Shown: one piece after another, positions 1 to 15,100 of the stretch
Layout: every line of letters starts with the position of its first letter
Numbering within the stretch: position 1 is the stretch's first letter
NCBI GenBank assembly: GCA_947579605.1
Contig: OX388325.1
Coordinates: forward strand, 1,979,572-2,043,571
From: Athripsodes cinereus
Lineage: Eukaryota > Arthropoda > Insecta > Trichoptera > Leptoceridae
Reading direction: 5' to 3'
DNA: 64,000 nucleotides
The notes under the pieces: model-generated
The model's database searches: none
What the model was told of the DNA's origin: nothing
The model's input: the letters and a program-made list of their open reading frames with translations, nothing else
Translations under genes and position numbers: made by a program

Positions 1-116
1 GGACCTTGTTCTCCAGGTTCCCCTGGTTCTCCTTTAGGTCCTTCTGTACCTGGTCGCCCCTCTAATCCTGGAGGTCCTGTAAGACCTCTAGGACCTGTAG
101 CTCCACGCATTGATGT
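1..116 (-). CDS. Mp: Mp coding exon 10 (partial): second Gly-X-Y block
   Basis: After acceptor ATTCAG the minus strand reads [20 protein letters not shown] and continues in perfect Gly-X-Y triplets to the window edge, where the exon is cut. Confidence 0.93.
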
Positions 117-3100
117 CTGAATCGATAACAATCAAAATTAGATATGTATATAGTATTCATTAATGGAATTCACATAAAATCTGTAGGCTACTATAAGACA
201 TCACCAAGTTGGAATTGTTCTCAACGCCACAGTCTGAAATGGCATGATTTATTGGTTTTAAAGACCCGCAGATAGATTTTCAACTAATAAAGGCGGAAAA
301 AACTATCGTGTACAAAAATTCCGACGATTTGGATGTCCCTCTTTCACATTACAGCATTAATATTACAATGACATAAGAGCGTTAAGAATGTCATGAAATA
401 AGGATACTCGCTGGAGGAAGTGGAATTATGGCTTGTGCTCTCAGGAGAAATCTTGAAGTGCGTATGGATTGCAGAGACGACAGTGTGCTGTTTGATAATA
501 TTGTCGATAGTACATTATAGCAAACATTTGGTAACTTACAATATGCTGAGCCAACTGTTGCTGCAAGGCTTCCGCTTGACCATCGGGTCCTTTGTCATGC
601 CCTTGTTGATGGTTTAACTGGAAAATGATCAAATATCCAAATGGATACAATGAACTCAACTGTCAAAATTTACTATACTATACCCTCACCCTATGTCCCA
701 GGAGGGGTAGGCAGAGAGAACGGAATATAGATCTATCCTTACATATACTTCTTTTGCTTCCTCTACATTCATCCAGTTTCTCATACATGCACGCCGATTT
801 CTCTTAATCAACACGCGGCCATCTTTAAGAATTTGATCCACGTGATCAAGCCACGTGATTCTTGGACGTCCGCGATTCCTCAAACCCCTCCTTTCAGACA
901 AATACATCCTCTTCGTCATCCTTTCATCTTGCATTCGATCAACATGTCCATTTGTCCAAACCATCTAAACTTGTTTACACGCATTCTGTCCACAACACTC
1001 CTCTCACATCCGCTCATTCTGCTGATATCCTCATTCTTCACTCTATCTCGCAACGTCAAAATTTCAACGGATTTAAAGTGCAGAATCCTTAAAAATTATT
1101 ATTTATATCTTATTTTTTAGGTAGATAGGTACCTATTCATTTTAAATTTATAAAAATCTTATCCATGATTTTTTCAAAATTGATATTTCAGAACCACAGA
1201 TGTTAAATTGTATGGATAACGATTCTTATTTGACAATGTATACAAAAATTATTCTATAAATAGGCCAAATCTATGAAAAAACATCATCGTTGATTTTGTA
1301 CAATTCTCCATATTGCATTTTTTATTGATATTAAAAATGTATGGCGTAAATAATTTTCTTCGTATTTTTTCTTCCCGTGAATTTGAAAGATATTTTAATA
1401 GCCTATCTGCTATTCGGGGCGGAGAAGAATCCAACAAATCAGAGATCATTCAAATCGGTACAGCCATTCTTGAGTTATAAATGGTGTAACTAACACCACT
1501 TTCTTTTGTATATATAGATATATTACGATAGGTATGGGTACCATTAGGTACCGGCGAGATCGCGGTGGTTGTAAATAAATATTGCAGCTTATAATAACAA
1601 CGTTCACAAGCTACCCATACACCTCTGTTGCCTAATGGTTAGAGCACTTGACTCGGAACACAGAGGTGCTGAGTTCGAATCCCAGTAGGTGTAGTTAGCT
1701 GAACCAAGTCGCTATACAGCGATGAATGCAGTCACCAGCTCTGAAAAGATTGATATGAGAAAATCATTGGAGAAATGGATGGAATTGGTGAACGTTGCCA
1801 TGGTGTAAAGCTATTAAACCAGCCAAAGCCGATTCGTAAGCGTCGGAACACCTAATACTCTCTTCTCTACCATGCCTATCGTAATATATAACAACTACGT
1901 ACTAGTTTTTATACAAAAAGTAATGTTTTTAATTGCTTTAGAATTAGTATGGATAGAGTTCCTGAATAACATAATTTTAGTATTGCACACTTCGTAACAC
2001 TTACAGGTATCAAGAAAACATGTCCAGGAGGTCCTTGAATTCCATCAGTTCCTGCAATACCATCCCTTCCTTGGTCTCCTTTCAAACCTGGAGATCCCTG
2101 AGGACCAGGAGGACCTGGATAGCCTCTGGTTCCTGGTGGACCCCTATTAGGATCAGGTGATAATATGTACGGCCCTTCTGGTTGTATCGTGGTATTGGTC
2201 TGGAATGAATTATTTCACTTATTTTCCAACACGTAACTATATAACAGTTGAGAGACAATTTTAATATAATATATTAATACTATGCATTGATACTATCAAA
2301 ATTGAGAGACGGCAAAGCACCAGGTATTGACCTAATTCCATCAGAGCTGCTTAAATGCGCAGGAAGCGGCATGCTTAACACACTGTATAAGCTTGTCTGC
2401 AAAATATATGACACAGGAAAAATACCTGAGGACTTCGCCAAATGTCTGATACGAGCGCTACCTAAGAAAACAGGTACGAGAAAGTGCGAACAACACAGAA
2501 CATTAAGCATGATATCACACGCTTCTAAGATACTCACCAACATTATAGATCAATTTGGATTCCGTAAAGAGACAGGTACAAGAGATGCGATTCTGAGTCT
2601 AAGACTTGTTCTCGAAAAGAGAATAACAGTAAATAGAAACACATATATAGCATTCATCGACCTAGAAAAGGCATTCGATAAAGTAGAATGGGAACAACTT
2701 TTTAATATCCTAAACGAAATAGGAATGAGTTACAAAGACAGAAGAGCAATCTGGAGCCTATATAAGAATGAAATGGCTGTAATTAAAAGCGGAGAGAGCT
2801 GCGCAGAAGCGAGGGTAGAACAAGGTGTAAGACAGGGATGCTCAATGTCGCCAGCACTCTTTAACTGCTATATACAGCGAGCTATTGATGAACTGAGAGA
2901 AGAAATGAAGAACTGGACAGGAGTAAAAATAAATGGGAAAAAGGTCGACATGATTCGATATGCTGACGATATAGCCCTGTTCGCAGACTCCGAGATAGAA
3001 CTGAACGAAGCCTTACAAAAAATGGAAAGTACACTGCTGTCAAAGTACAACATGAAAATTAATAAAGACAAAACAAAATGTATGGTCGTTGGAAGGGAGG

Positions 3101-6100
3101 AAACGACTGCGAACATTGCCATAAACGGAGTGAGCATCAAACAAGTAAAAGAGTTTGTGTACTTGGGCAGCAGAATAAACCAGGATGGACGCTCCAAATC
3201 AGAAATTGTGAGCAGAATAAACCATGCAAGGATTGCCTTTAACAAAAAGTCTAAAATATTGGAATCCCCAAACATTGATTTAAGCGTAAGGAAGAACCTT
3301 ACTAAAGCCTTCGTATGGAGCATTTTGCTTTATGGTTGTGAGACATGGACCATCAGCAAGATTGAAAGCGGACGGTTGGCGGCCTTTGAGATGTGGTGCT
3401 ACAGACGCATGCTGAAGATCCATTGGTCGGAACACGTAGAAAACAAAGAAGTATTAAACAGGGTAGGCGAAAAAAGGCAACTCCTTAAGAGTATCAGCCA
3501 ACAACGAGCTAACTGGATTGGCCACAACATCAGGCACCCAGGACTCCTCATCGCCATCGCGGAGGGTAGGACCGAGGGCACAAACGGCAGAGGCCGGCCC
3601 AGAGATGCGTATATGGACCAACTGAAGAGGGACATGAATTGTGGCTCATACGTAGAGCTGAAAAGACTGGCTGAGTATAGGGAGGAATGGAGAAGAAAGA
3701 CAAAACTCGTTGCAGACCAATCCAATGGATTGTAACTCATTATATATATGCATTATCAGATTATCTGTTACCTACTTGATCTTTTAAAATTGCGAAAATA
3801 TTTCTATATTAATTTATTTACTTATTTTATTCTTCACTGTACATTGGTTACAATATTACATAATGAAATAGTGGCATAAAAATAACAATTATAAATTCAA
3901 TGTACAGAGGGCGAGTTTATCGCTAAAATGCGATGTCTTCCAACTAACCAGGTAACTAAAAATAAAATAAAAAATAAAAAAAACACATGCATACATATAT
4001 ACACCCTTACATATCAACAGTCATAAAAGAAATAAAAATACAACACAAAGTAAACAAAAGAAAAGAAAAAGAACACATGCAAGTAACAATGCACTTACGG
4101 ACACATGATAATAAAAGTTATAAGATATTAAATTGCAGTGTGCACATGCATAGGGAAAGGGAAAAGGATTTAGGAGTCAGATGCTAAATTCAATGAGAGA
4201 AAATGATTTTTGACAGCTTGTCTGAAAGAATTAAAGATTGTTATCATCCTGACTTTCGAAGGAAGATTGTTCCAACAGCGAGCACCATGAACAAGGAATG
4301 AGTTAGATAAAAAGCTTGTAGGTACTCTGTGCTGGTATAGCTAGAAGACGCTCTCACTCTGTTAGATCGCAAGGGTAAACCATGACTCGCTAGATACTCG
4401 AATTTGACTTTAAGATAGTTAATATCCGAAGTAAGGAATTTTATTTCTTATTCTTTATCCATTACTAGCTGACCCAGCGAACTTTGTACCGCCTAACAAT
4501 CAATACATGATTAAAAATTTTAATCTCAAAGTGTGTCATCGTACAGTGTAATAAAATAAAAATCATTTATGTTGAACAATAGTATTAAACTCAGATTTGT
4601 TTATAAATTATCTGCTGTACGTTATATAATTATGTATGTAGGTACTTATTTTTTTTAGGTAGATACCTATTCATTTTAAATTTATAAAAATTATGGAAAT
4701 AATTTTTCAAAATTGAAATTGCAGAACCACAGATGTTAAATTGTATGGATAACGATTCTAATTTGAAAATGTATACAATAATTATTCTATAATTAGAACA
4801 ATCTATAAAAAAATAATATAATCGTTGATTTTGTATAATTCTCCATATTGCATTTTTTATTGACATTAAAAATGTATGCCGTAAATAATTTTCTTCGTAA
4901 TTTTTCTTCCCGTGAATTTGTAACTTATTTTAATAGCCTATCTGCTATATTCGGGGTGGAGAAGAATCCAACAAATCAGAGATCATTCAAATCGGTACAG
5001 CCATTCTTGAGTTATAAATGGTGTAACGAACACCACTTTCTTTTATATAATATATAGATATCAGATTTTTAAATCATGATGATTATTCTATAGAAGGCTT
5101 CTATATCAGTTGGCTTGTCTAGTTTCATTCCTAGGATAAATAATTCCTAAAGATTCTGAAGTTAATTAAATTTGGATGATTTCTTCTATTTTTGCATCAT
5201 ACAACTTTTTATTGACACATTTTTTTTTATTTCAATCATTTGACGTGCGATGATTCTATAGCCAGACAAAATCTAAATACGATCTTAATCTTAATCATAC
5301 GACGCGCGAAGCGACTATTTGTCAAAAATACGTGCATACCAATCTCGCGGTTAGTGTTGTGGAATTCTCAAGAAATATTTTTTCAGAATTAAAAGAAGTA
5401 GAGAATTTACCGAGATTTTTTTTATTTTTTATTCAACAGTATAATAATAAATACTTTATTGAATCAATCAATAACAATGTACAGATGTTGAGACAATTTA
5501 TCACTAATACAGCTACAATCAATTATGGAAACAAAAAATGTTAGTTACTAACATAGAAAAAAGTGATAATAACTGATGAAAAATCTTGATATTTGACACC
5601 CCAAATGCCCATATTTTAGTTTAAAAAAATTGCAGGTACGTTACATGGAAAAAATGTTAATAACCTCTGATTTGGACCTTGATCAGCCCCACAAATTTTT
5701 GTATCAATAAGGTTGGCTGCGAAGTGTACTGGGCGAAAGTTCATAATACCGCTAAGAAAAATTATGGAGAGAAATTGCTCTTCCATCAGAGGAGAAATTC
5801 TCGGAGAAATTTCTCTTAAGATCAAGACTAGATTGAGATCGTATTAAGATTGTATCAAGAGTAACCCTGCTGTGTGTACACGAATTTTGGATTATAGTCA
5901 CTTAGCGCATCGTAGAATTAAGATCCAGACAAGATTATTAAAATCGTATTTAGATTGTGTTAAGAGTACCTACTGGACCCTGCTTATGAATCTATTTTAA
6001 TTTTTCGATTTTTATAATATTAAGTATTAATTGTTATTATACTACAAAATATGTTATTCGATTTTATGACAAATCACAATCCAATTTGGCAAACGTGTTT

Positions 6101-9100
6101 TTTTTTCATTAATTTAATTTATTTATTTTATTCATTTATTTAAATCAACACACGGCGTGAGCCTTTTACATGTTAATCTATAGTCTAGCAGTATAACAAA
6201 CAACAAACAGACACAATAGTCAAGAATATGTACATTTTTGTATAAATTTGAAGTAACTAATTAACAAGCAACAGTCAATAAAAAAAAAACTAAGCAAAAG
6301 AAGGCAATAGGAAGCAAAAGGTCTACGATAAATAAATTACATTAATTATGTCAATACAAACAAGCATGAATATGTCAGATAAAAAAAAAAAAAAAATTCC
6401 AATCAGAAAAAACAATGATAATATGTTGATAGTATGCTATAAGGATGATTAGAATATCAATAAATATAATAATAACAATAATAAACACTTTATTGTCAAA
6501 TATACAAATATTTTACAAAAGGCGTACATATTGCCATGAGGCAATGTCTTCCAGTAAACCTACTACAATGTTTGAGAACTGTTTTACTATAAATTGAGTT
6601 TAGATCAAAAGATAAACAGAAAATGAAATATATAATATGAAACAAGAATACCTATATAAATATAAAGAAAAAAAATAAAAGATAAAAATGTAAGCATTCA
6701 CAACCATAAACCTATATATTATATGTATCTAAGTGATAACTATGTACTATTGATGAGATGGTGGTTTGTTTATGAGGGATTTTACTTTATGTTTGAATGA
6801 GCCTATAGTTGAAGAGGACCGAATATCATTGGGGAGGTTGTTCCAGATTCTGGTAGCATGTACGGTAAAAGAAGATGAATAAAAAGGATGTACTATGAGG
6901 TGGGAATTCTATAACAGTACAAAATAAAATATAGTACAAAACAAATAGATATTAATTATATTATTAAAAAAAATAATGGAATAAAATATTAGTTATAAAA
7001 ACAAACAGAACAAGAAGAAGGAACACATCACACTATTATTGCTTCTTAAAGAGTGGATTCGAAATCGCAATCCAAATGTTTATAAGTTATCCAATTTCTG
7101 ACTTAAGTACTTTTTTGAATGATGTATTATACTAACTGGTTTCGGGGTAATTTCAATGTCTGATTCTTCATAATCAACTTCACCATCTTCTGTTGGAGTT
7201 GTCACAGTAATGGTTGGTTCAGTTGTCTGAGTTGGATCAGGTAATGCACCAACTGGAAGGTTGCTTCCAGTACCAGCTGCATCAATACCAACCTAAGTGA
7301 GAAAAAAAAAGAAAATTCTCTTACAAAACATAACAATTTGCAGTCGTTAAAATTTCAACACATAAGTAAATAGATGTAAAGCAACACATTAGATTGACAA
7401 TGTCCTCATAAGACGAAAGACGTCTCTCTCACAAAATAAAATCTTTAGTAGAATAAAACACCTGTTTTATTTTTTCGATATGGAATTCTACTACCTAAAC
7501 ACCGACACAGTGAATACAACACATTAGTATGTTAATAAGGCAGGTATTCGAAAAAATTAAGACATTGTACATCTTAAATTCAGCGATGAGGTTTGCCACC
7601 CATCCTGAATATCTTGATTTTATATTGGCACGAAGAGGACAGCTTGAATGTTTCTTACATGCGGCTGGTCTGCTGGTTACCCCACTTGTGGGATGTGCCG
7701 TGATGGTATAGTAGTAGTAGTTGTAGTATGTTAATAGAAGAAAAAAGTACAAAAGATATTAATAATGCTCTGCTAAGTTAAAACGGAGTAATTACCTAAA
7801 CACAAATGTGTGAAAATCACAGGCCTACCTTTTGTGTGTATTTTTTCCAATATTAAAAAACAAATATACCAGATTCGTCACAAATTGTCCCTCTTCTGAC
7901 TTACAGTCGTATCTGCCTAAATTTAAATTGTTCAGGAGAGCGTTTTTTGTGTTTTGTCGTGCATATTTTCGTCTCTCCTAGTTATATGATACAGTGTAAA
8001 TATATTACATTATTTTATAAGTGCCTATTCCTTTTTATTTCAGAATCATTTTTGTGATAAATTTTGAGGAATTAGTAGATACAACACATTATATTTGGAC
8101 AGAGATGTGCAAAATACTTTCAAAAAAGTATTTAAATACAAAAACTTTTGAATTTTTGTATTTCAAATACAAAATACTAAATACTTTTTCAAAATGGTAT
8201 TTAAATACAAAATACAAAATACGTATTTTCAAAATACTTTTTTAAAATACCTTTTTAAAATACTTTTTACAAATAGTCGAACAAGGTGTAAGACAGAAGT
8301 ATTTAATATTTAAACCATTGATTGAAATTAAAAACTGGACAAAAGTATACATAAATGGAGAAAGGGTTGACATGATTCGATATAGCATTGCTTGCAGACA
8401 ATTGATGAATGCCATTGATGAATGAAAAACTGGACAAGAGTATACATAAATGGAGAAAGGGTTGACATGATTCGATATATCATTGCTTGCAGACAATGAG
8501 GATGAGCCTTTAGAAGAACTGTCAAAATAGAAAAAAAAAATTAAGTCATGACAAAATGTACGGTTTAGAGGGTTATTTTTCCCGGATTATTTTCGTTCCC
8601 GGGAAACGGGAAATTTAAAAATGTATTTCCCGGGATTCCCGGGAAATTCATTATAATATTTATTAATATTCAATTTTCAACAAATTTGGTAGAAAAACTC
8701 GCAAAACTTGTTGACCCTTGCAAACATTTTGATTTGATAAAAAAAAATCAATTTTTTGTTACCAATATAAGTTATTTGCTTAAAAAAAACTAAATAGTCG
8801 ACTGACGAGATTTATTTAGGTAGGTACTCTTTGTTATATCAAAATACAAATTGTTTACAAAATATATAAATGTACTTTTAACTTTTATTCACCCTATCAA
8901 CCAAATAAATATTATGGATTTTGGCAAAGCTTTTTTAATAAACAAAAATCGAGTTCTTTTGGTGATTTTTGACTTCAAAAAATGAGAAATTTTAACAAAA
9001 AAGTGATTTTATAAATCGGGTAATATTCATGAATAAAACAAAAAATTGACAGTTTGCTGCACTAATATTTTTGAAAAATATCTAACTTTACGAAATAATA

Positions 9101-12100
9101 AAAAAAAAACATGAAAAATCGTAGGATTCTTGTACATTGTCGGCCAAACACACCCCTAATTTCGATGTTTAGAATTATGCTTTTTTCAAACGAATAATTA
9201 ATGTTTAGAATATTTACTATTTTTTTTTATTGTTTAACCGGATTTGGGTGCAGATGTCAAAACCGATTGGAGAACCATGTCTACACAATGCAACATTGTG
9301 CAAAATCTAATCGGAAGAAGTGAGAAAGGTGTCCCAACGCTTACGAATTGGTTCTAGGCTGACTTAAGTGATCACTTTCGGACTTTAGACGGGAGATCGC
9401 GATCCATTTGAGATATTGGCTATATAATTAAGTTTTTTTTTTAAAGTAAAACACTAATATTGGTAAAAAATATTTTTTTTCATATTTTATCACACCAAAA
9501 CAAGTTTATTACGACTATTACGGTTAACTAAACAAAGATTTCGGTATCGATATGGCGATCTGCATGACTAATAATTTGTGTTTTTTTCCCGGGAAATGAT
9601 TAGTTTTTTTCCCGGGAAACGGGAAATAAAAATTAGAGGGTTTTCCCGGGAATAACCCTCTAGTACGGTTGTTAGAAGAGATAAGCCGAAAATTGTCATA
9701 AATGGATTGAGTATCATCAAGCAGCTAAGAGAATTCCTGACTTGGGCTGCAAAATAAATCAGAATGGATAATCCAAATCTGAAATCGTATGGACTACTGT
9801 AACATCATATTATATACAGGACTGCTCCAGACTCTTCCTTATCGTCTTCAGATGGTTTTTAATGTTGCCTCCGGATCATTTACAGAGAGAATAAGAGCTG
9901 CCACATAACTTCACTACTAAGAAGTCTACACTAACTGAGAGTCCTAGAGATACTGGTGTTTAAACTGTGTCTCACTGTCCACAAGGCAGCACACCACCCA
10001 CTGAGCTGTTCCGCTGACGAAAATGTGTGACGAAGGCTGTGCTTAGCTTCTTAAACTCGTTGAACTCAAAAGGGCAAATACCTCTAAATTTGCAGAAAGA
10101 AGAAACAAAGTCGCAGCGTCATCTGCCTGGAATAGATTGCCTTCAGACAAAATTGAAAATGCTACCATTCAAGAGAAATCACAGCGCCCTTGAAATGGCC
10201 ATGGATCATTAAACGGCGTCATGTATAATTTGTTCAGTCATCATTATTATGTGTGTATATCTCAAACATGGAGTACTCTAATGGAAACTTTGTATTTGTA
10301 ATTCAACAAATTGGCAAAAAAAGCTTGCGTACGCGCATATCAATTAATGGCAGAATTTTGTTTCAAACAATAAAAAGGTATTTTGTAAATGTATTTTGTG
10401 TAAAATACAAAATACTCAAAAAAAGTATTTCAAATAAAATACAAAATACTTTTTACAAAAAGGTATTTGAAATACAAAATACAAATACGTATTTTGTATT
10501 TTGTATTTGTATTTTAAATACTTTTATTTCAAATACGTCACATCTCTGTATTTGGAATAATTCGTAAATATGACAGCAAATCAGAAGGCTGTCCCAGGAT
10601 AACGGTAACAGTTACAAGTGTGATCTTCAGTGAAAACATGCAGGGCACATATAAATACACATTGGTGATCATAACTCGATTTCGCCAAAAATGTCAGATA
10701 CGACAATTAGTCAGAAGAGGAACGAAATATCTCAGATATTCAATAATATTTTTATATTTTATTTTTCCTATATTTTTCCTAATTTAGATGTTTGTAACGA
10801 CTGTGGCATGTTTGTTTTTTAATATTTGAAAAATATACAAAAAAATGTAGTTTTCAACTTGGACAGCGATTCTGCCACATTTGCGTTTTGATAATTGCTG
10901 TGATTTTACTTAGCAGGGCAGAAAAGGAAAGTAAAAAATAAAAAAAAATAAAACAATAAAAATTATTACACTTACACCGTCTGATCGATTCGGTCCGATC
11001 AAACTTCCAGAAATATTTGTTCCACCGTAACTTGAACCTTCATTTCCGCCTTCTGTGGATATATTTCTCCTTCCATAAATCGTTCGTACATTTCCGCCAC
11101 TAGAAGATGCATTTCTTCCGCTGTTAGTTGCTCTACTTCCATCACCGGTTACAGTTCGTCCGCCAGAAAATGTTTCTCTACCAGCAGATCCTGAAACAAA
11201 ATCGTTAACTGAGTATAAAGAAGAGATTCAATGGTATATCAGTTTTTTTTTTATTAATTTACCTCCGTAAGAGCTTCGTTCTCCCGTGGATGTTCTGTAA
11301 CCACCTCCTCTATTACTGTCGTACCGATAAGGTCTTTCTGTTTGTGGTCTTCCATATGATCCACCTCCAGTTACTCTGCTAGACTCACCCGTTGGTCTCG
11401 ATGTCGCACCGTATGAAGCTGGTCTCATATTAAAACGGGTGCCATCTCTAGAAATATCAGACCTTGGAGTACTGGATCCGAAATAACTTTCAGATCTTGA
11501 AGTAGGTATAGATGAGGGAGATACATTTGGATTGGGATTGACTCTAGATGGTCTGAATCTGTTGACAGGAGGTCTCAAAGAGTTTTCATCATATTCTTCA
11601 AAGTCATCTTCATCGTACGAAGGTGTATCATCTTCGCTAACAGTTCTATCTGTTCTTGATTGATTCACATCAAATCTATAGTTCGAATCTGTACCTCTGT
11701 ATGTTCCTTGTGGAGGTCTTCTACTTGTGCTCCCAAAACTAATATTTTCTGAAGTATCTGATACAGTTTGTGATCCTGTGCTTGCATTAGGATCAATGAT
11801 AACTCCACGACTTGCAACTGAACTAATTACTTCACCGGTTGAACCAAAAACGATATCACCGCCGCCGTAACCAATCCGCCTCTCACCTTCAGAATCTCCA
11901 CTAGAAGAATTACTTATTGTAGTTCTAGAAGAACCAGATTCAGTTTCAATTGTTCTCCCTGCATTACCTTCCTCTCCCCTTTCATAATGTCCTGATATCG
12001 AATACCGGTTTTCACCTTCTAAAGAGCCAGAAATTCCATCTCCAAGTGCACAATTCGGTGCAACAGTTTTACACATTTCATATGCAATATCTGGAGTGTC

Positions 12101-15100
12101 TGCAATTCTGATCATCTGAATGTCTCCCTGCAAAACAATTAAAATTTATTAAAAATTAAAATGTACCTATTCTAGTTTTTTGACAACCGGATGTCGGAAA
12201 CTGTATTTACTTGCTCAGAAGTGTCATTTTTGGATTCAAACCATTCTAGATGAATCATTTACATTGATTCAATTCCGAAAAACTTTGTATATCAATTGTT
12301 ACAAATTTATATTCTGGTGGCTGCCGCCCAATTTTCAATCTGTAAACAGTTTGAGAAAATTCACGATTTTCTTTGCATTTCTGTTCACGAATGGACCACT
12401 TGCAGATTTTTTTTATTAGATAAAATTGTAAATTAGTATGAAAGAGACACAACCACAATTTATTTTAATTTTTCTGGCACTATTTTCTTAGATTTTAAAA
12501 ATTGTATTTTCTCGGAGTGATCAAAAACGATATGGCGGCACTGTGACGTCACGGAGTCCAGTGAATCATAATAACTTTCGCACCATAGATTATAATCTCA
12601 TACACACATGGGACTCCGTGACGTCATCAGCTGTCAAAAACCATTTAATGTGTTTTGCCAAAGGTCAAAAAATTTGGATTTTGTTTTTGGAAATTCTCCA
12701 AAAATTAGATATCTTAATTCGATCATTTTTATTAAAAATACCCTATGACTGCAAGTGGCCCATTGTGAAAAAAGGTAAAATTATTACTTTAATAATTATT
12801 TTTATATCTAATTTGGTGAGGTTTGCCACACATCCGGAACGTCTTGAATTTTTATTGGCTACCCCACTTGTGGGATATGCCGTGATGGTGTAGTAGTAGT
12901 AGTAGTTTTATTTCTAGCTTTAAAAATTGATATTTTCTGTTTGTTCCCCGGGAGCTTGTCCGGTTCGCCCGCCCCACCGTAAAGATCGCTAGTGATTGGG
13001 TGCACATCATTTTAATTGTTATTCTTAACTGGTATTATAATCTGAGACATCATTCTAAACTTACAGTAAAGAAGTCCTCTTCCGAAAGCTGTTTTCCGAC
13101 AATGATAACCCCCATGGTGTTGAGTTTGGATGAGGTTAATCTCTGCAGAGTTCTGGTGACTACCTTACGGTCACAATCAACAAGGAGAGTCATGGAATCT
13201 CCTTTCACACTCAGTCCAAGACGATGCCACCTGAGGAATCATATATTTTAATATTTAGACATCCACATGGATCAAATGATGATGGACATGCGCTGCGGAA
13301 CTAGAAAGATTTCCAGGGAATTTTTTGGGGAAATTGAATAAGAAGATGAAGAAGATTAAGAAAGAATAAACAGACTTATTGCTAACGAATCCAGTGGATT
13401 GTGACTCGGAAGAAGAACAATGTAAGAAACTGAAATGAATTGATATTCAAAGGTTTTCTGGCTGGTCACAGTTATTAGGATTTACTACGTCTAGATTTTA
13501 GAAGCGACGTAGAGAAGATTTTTTAAATTGCAATTTTTAATAATTCAAAATTAATATTCTATACTATTAATTAATAAGAGGGATAGAAAGAGAATGGAGG
13601 CAATTGAGATGTGATCCTATAGATGAATTATGGAAATATCCTGGAGGGACCACAATATCTCAAATGACGAAGCTGTTAACAGGATCGAAAGAGAAAAGCA
13701 CCTACTCAAGACCATTTCAATCGATTGAACTTTCTACACGAAATAGTTTTTTGTTTTTTGATTAGAAAACTCTGGAAAATAGATGCATTCTCCGGCTTTT
13801 GAACTATCATATTTTTACTAAATATTATGTCTAATAAATATTATTTATAGTTAATAAGATGTTCACATACTTTCCATCATCAATGCTGACTCCGAACGAT
13901 ATCATATTGCCATCAATTGGATTGCCATCAATGTCTTCGTAGAATATGGAAATATCAGTACCAACTGATATAATGAGTTGTTCATCACCTCCATCTGAAT
14001 ATATGGTCATCAAGGTAGATTGACCATATCCTAAAATTATGATTGATAAAAAAATATTAACTTGTTAAATATATTTAATATTTTGAATGTTTTTAGTATT
14101 CTACAAAGCACTTCCATTATTCGATTATTTGAATCGCGATCGATTTCGGTAAACCTTTACCATTGACGAGCGATACAATACTGTAATACATTAGTATTGT
14201 ATTGCTTGTCAATGGTACCTAAAGATTTACCGAAATCGATCGCGATTTGAAATAATCAAGTAACGGAAGTGCATTGTAGAATACTGAAAACATTCAAAAT
14301 GTCACGAAACTGTTACATAGTTAATCCTTCTTAAACATATTTGATATTAATAAAACACTGTTTAAAAGGCTTGTATCACCTTTGAAAAAAGCAATTTTGG
14401 CACTTCGTCGCAAAAAGTTCCACTCGTGGCGGAGCACTGTCTGACGTCATCAGCCGCTACAAACCAGTACTAAGAGTGAAATGTGTGCCAATACAACATA
14501 GCGCCTAGCGACGTCACAGCGTGATTATTCAATAACAGAAAATATGTATTTTTGAAATGAAAATAATGAATGGAATGTTTTATTTTATCGTTTCTTATTA
14601 AGATATTCATGATCAGCGTATGTAGTGTCGCTGAGTTACGAAATCCGCTATAACACATTTTTGTAATACAGAGAAAATCGATAAAAACTATTATTTAAGT
14701 ATTAAGCAAACTTTTTTGAAATAAATTAACTTTATTGATTGTAAGATTGGTGTAACAATTTATTTTTAAAATAAATATTGTGATTAAATAAAAAAAGACG
14801 GTTCATTTTGTATAAATAAAATTTCACGTGTCGGCTTTTGATAGGCACATGATGTTAAAGCGGGTTTCGTAAGACACACAGGATGATATAGTGGATTTTG
14901 TTAGAACTACATTTAAGTGCAACATGATAATTTATTCCAGTGGCGTCAATAAATTAAAATGCTGATATTTTATTTTAACAATTATTTTTTTATATAAATA
15001 AAGCATGAGTATTTATATTTCAATAAAAAACGTAAATTTTAATGAATTAACAAAATACGTTTTATTACTTGCTTTTTTCTACAGAAAATGTAATATTTTC

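Larger units (their letters stand above)
8100..10548. mobile_element. hAT-type composite element with 8-bp target duplication
   Basis: TIRs CAGAGATGTG (8100) and CACATCTCTG (ending 10548) are flanked by the same octamer TATTTGGA (8092-8099 and 10549-10556). Both ends are rich in AAATAC repeats. The interior holds RTE relics, a nested hAT-type element and a CR1-like relic. No transposase was seen. Confidence 0.75.

Noticed and set aside
12543..12893. 116-codon frame ending [13 protein letters not shown]
   Set aside because: A chance fusion of MITE sequence with the end of a family A retroposon.
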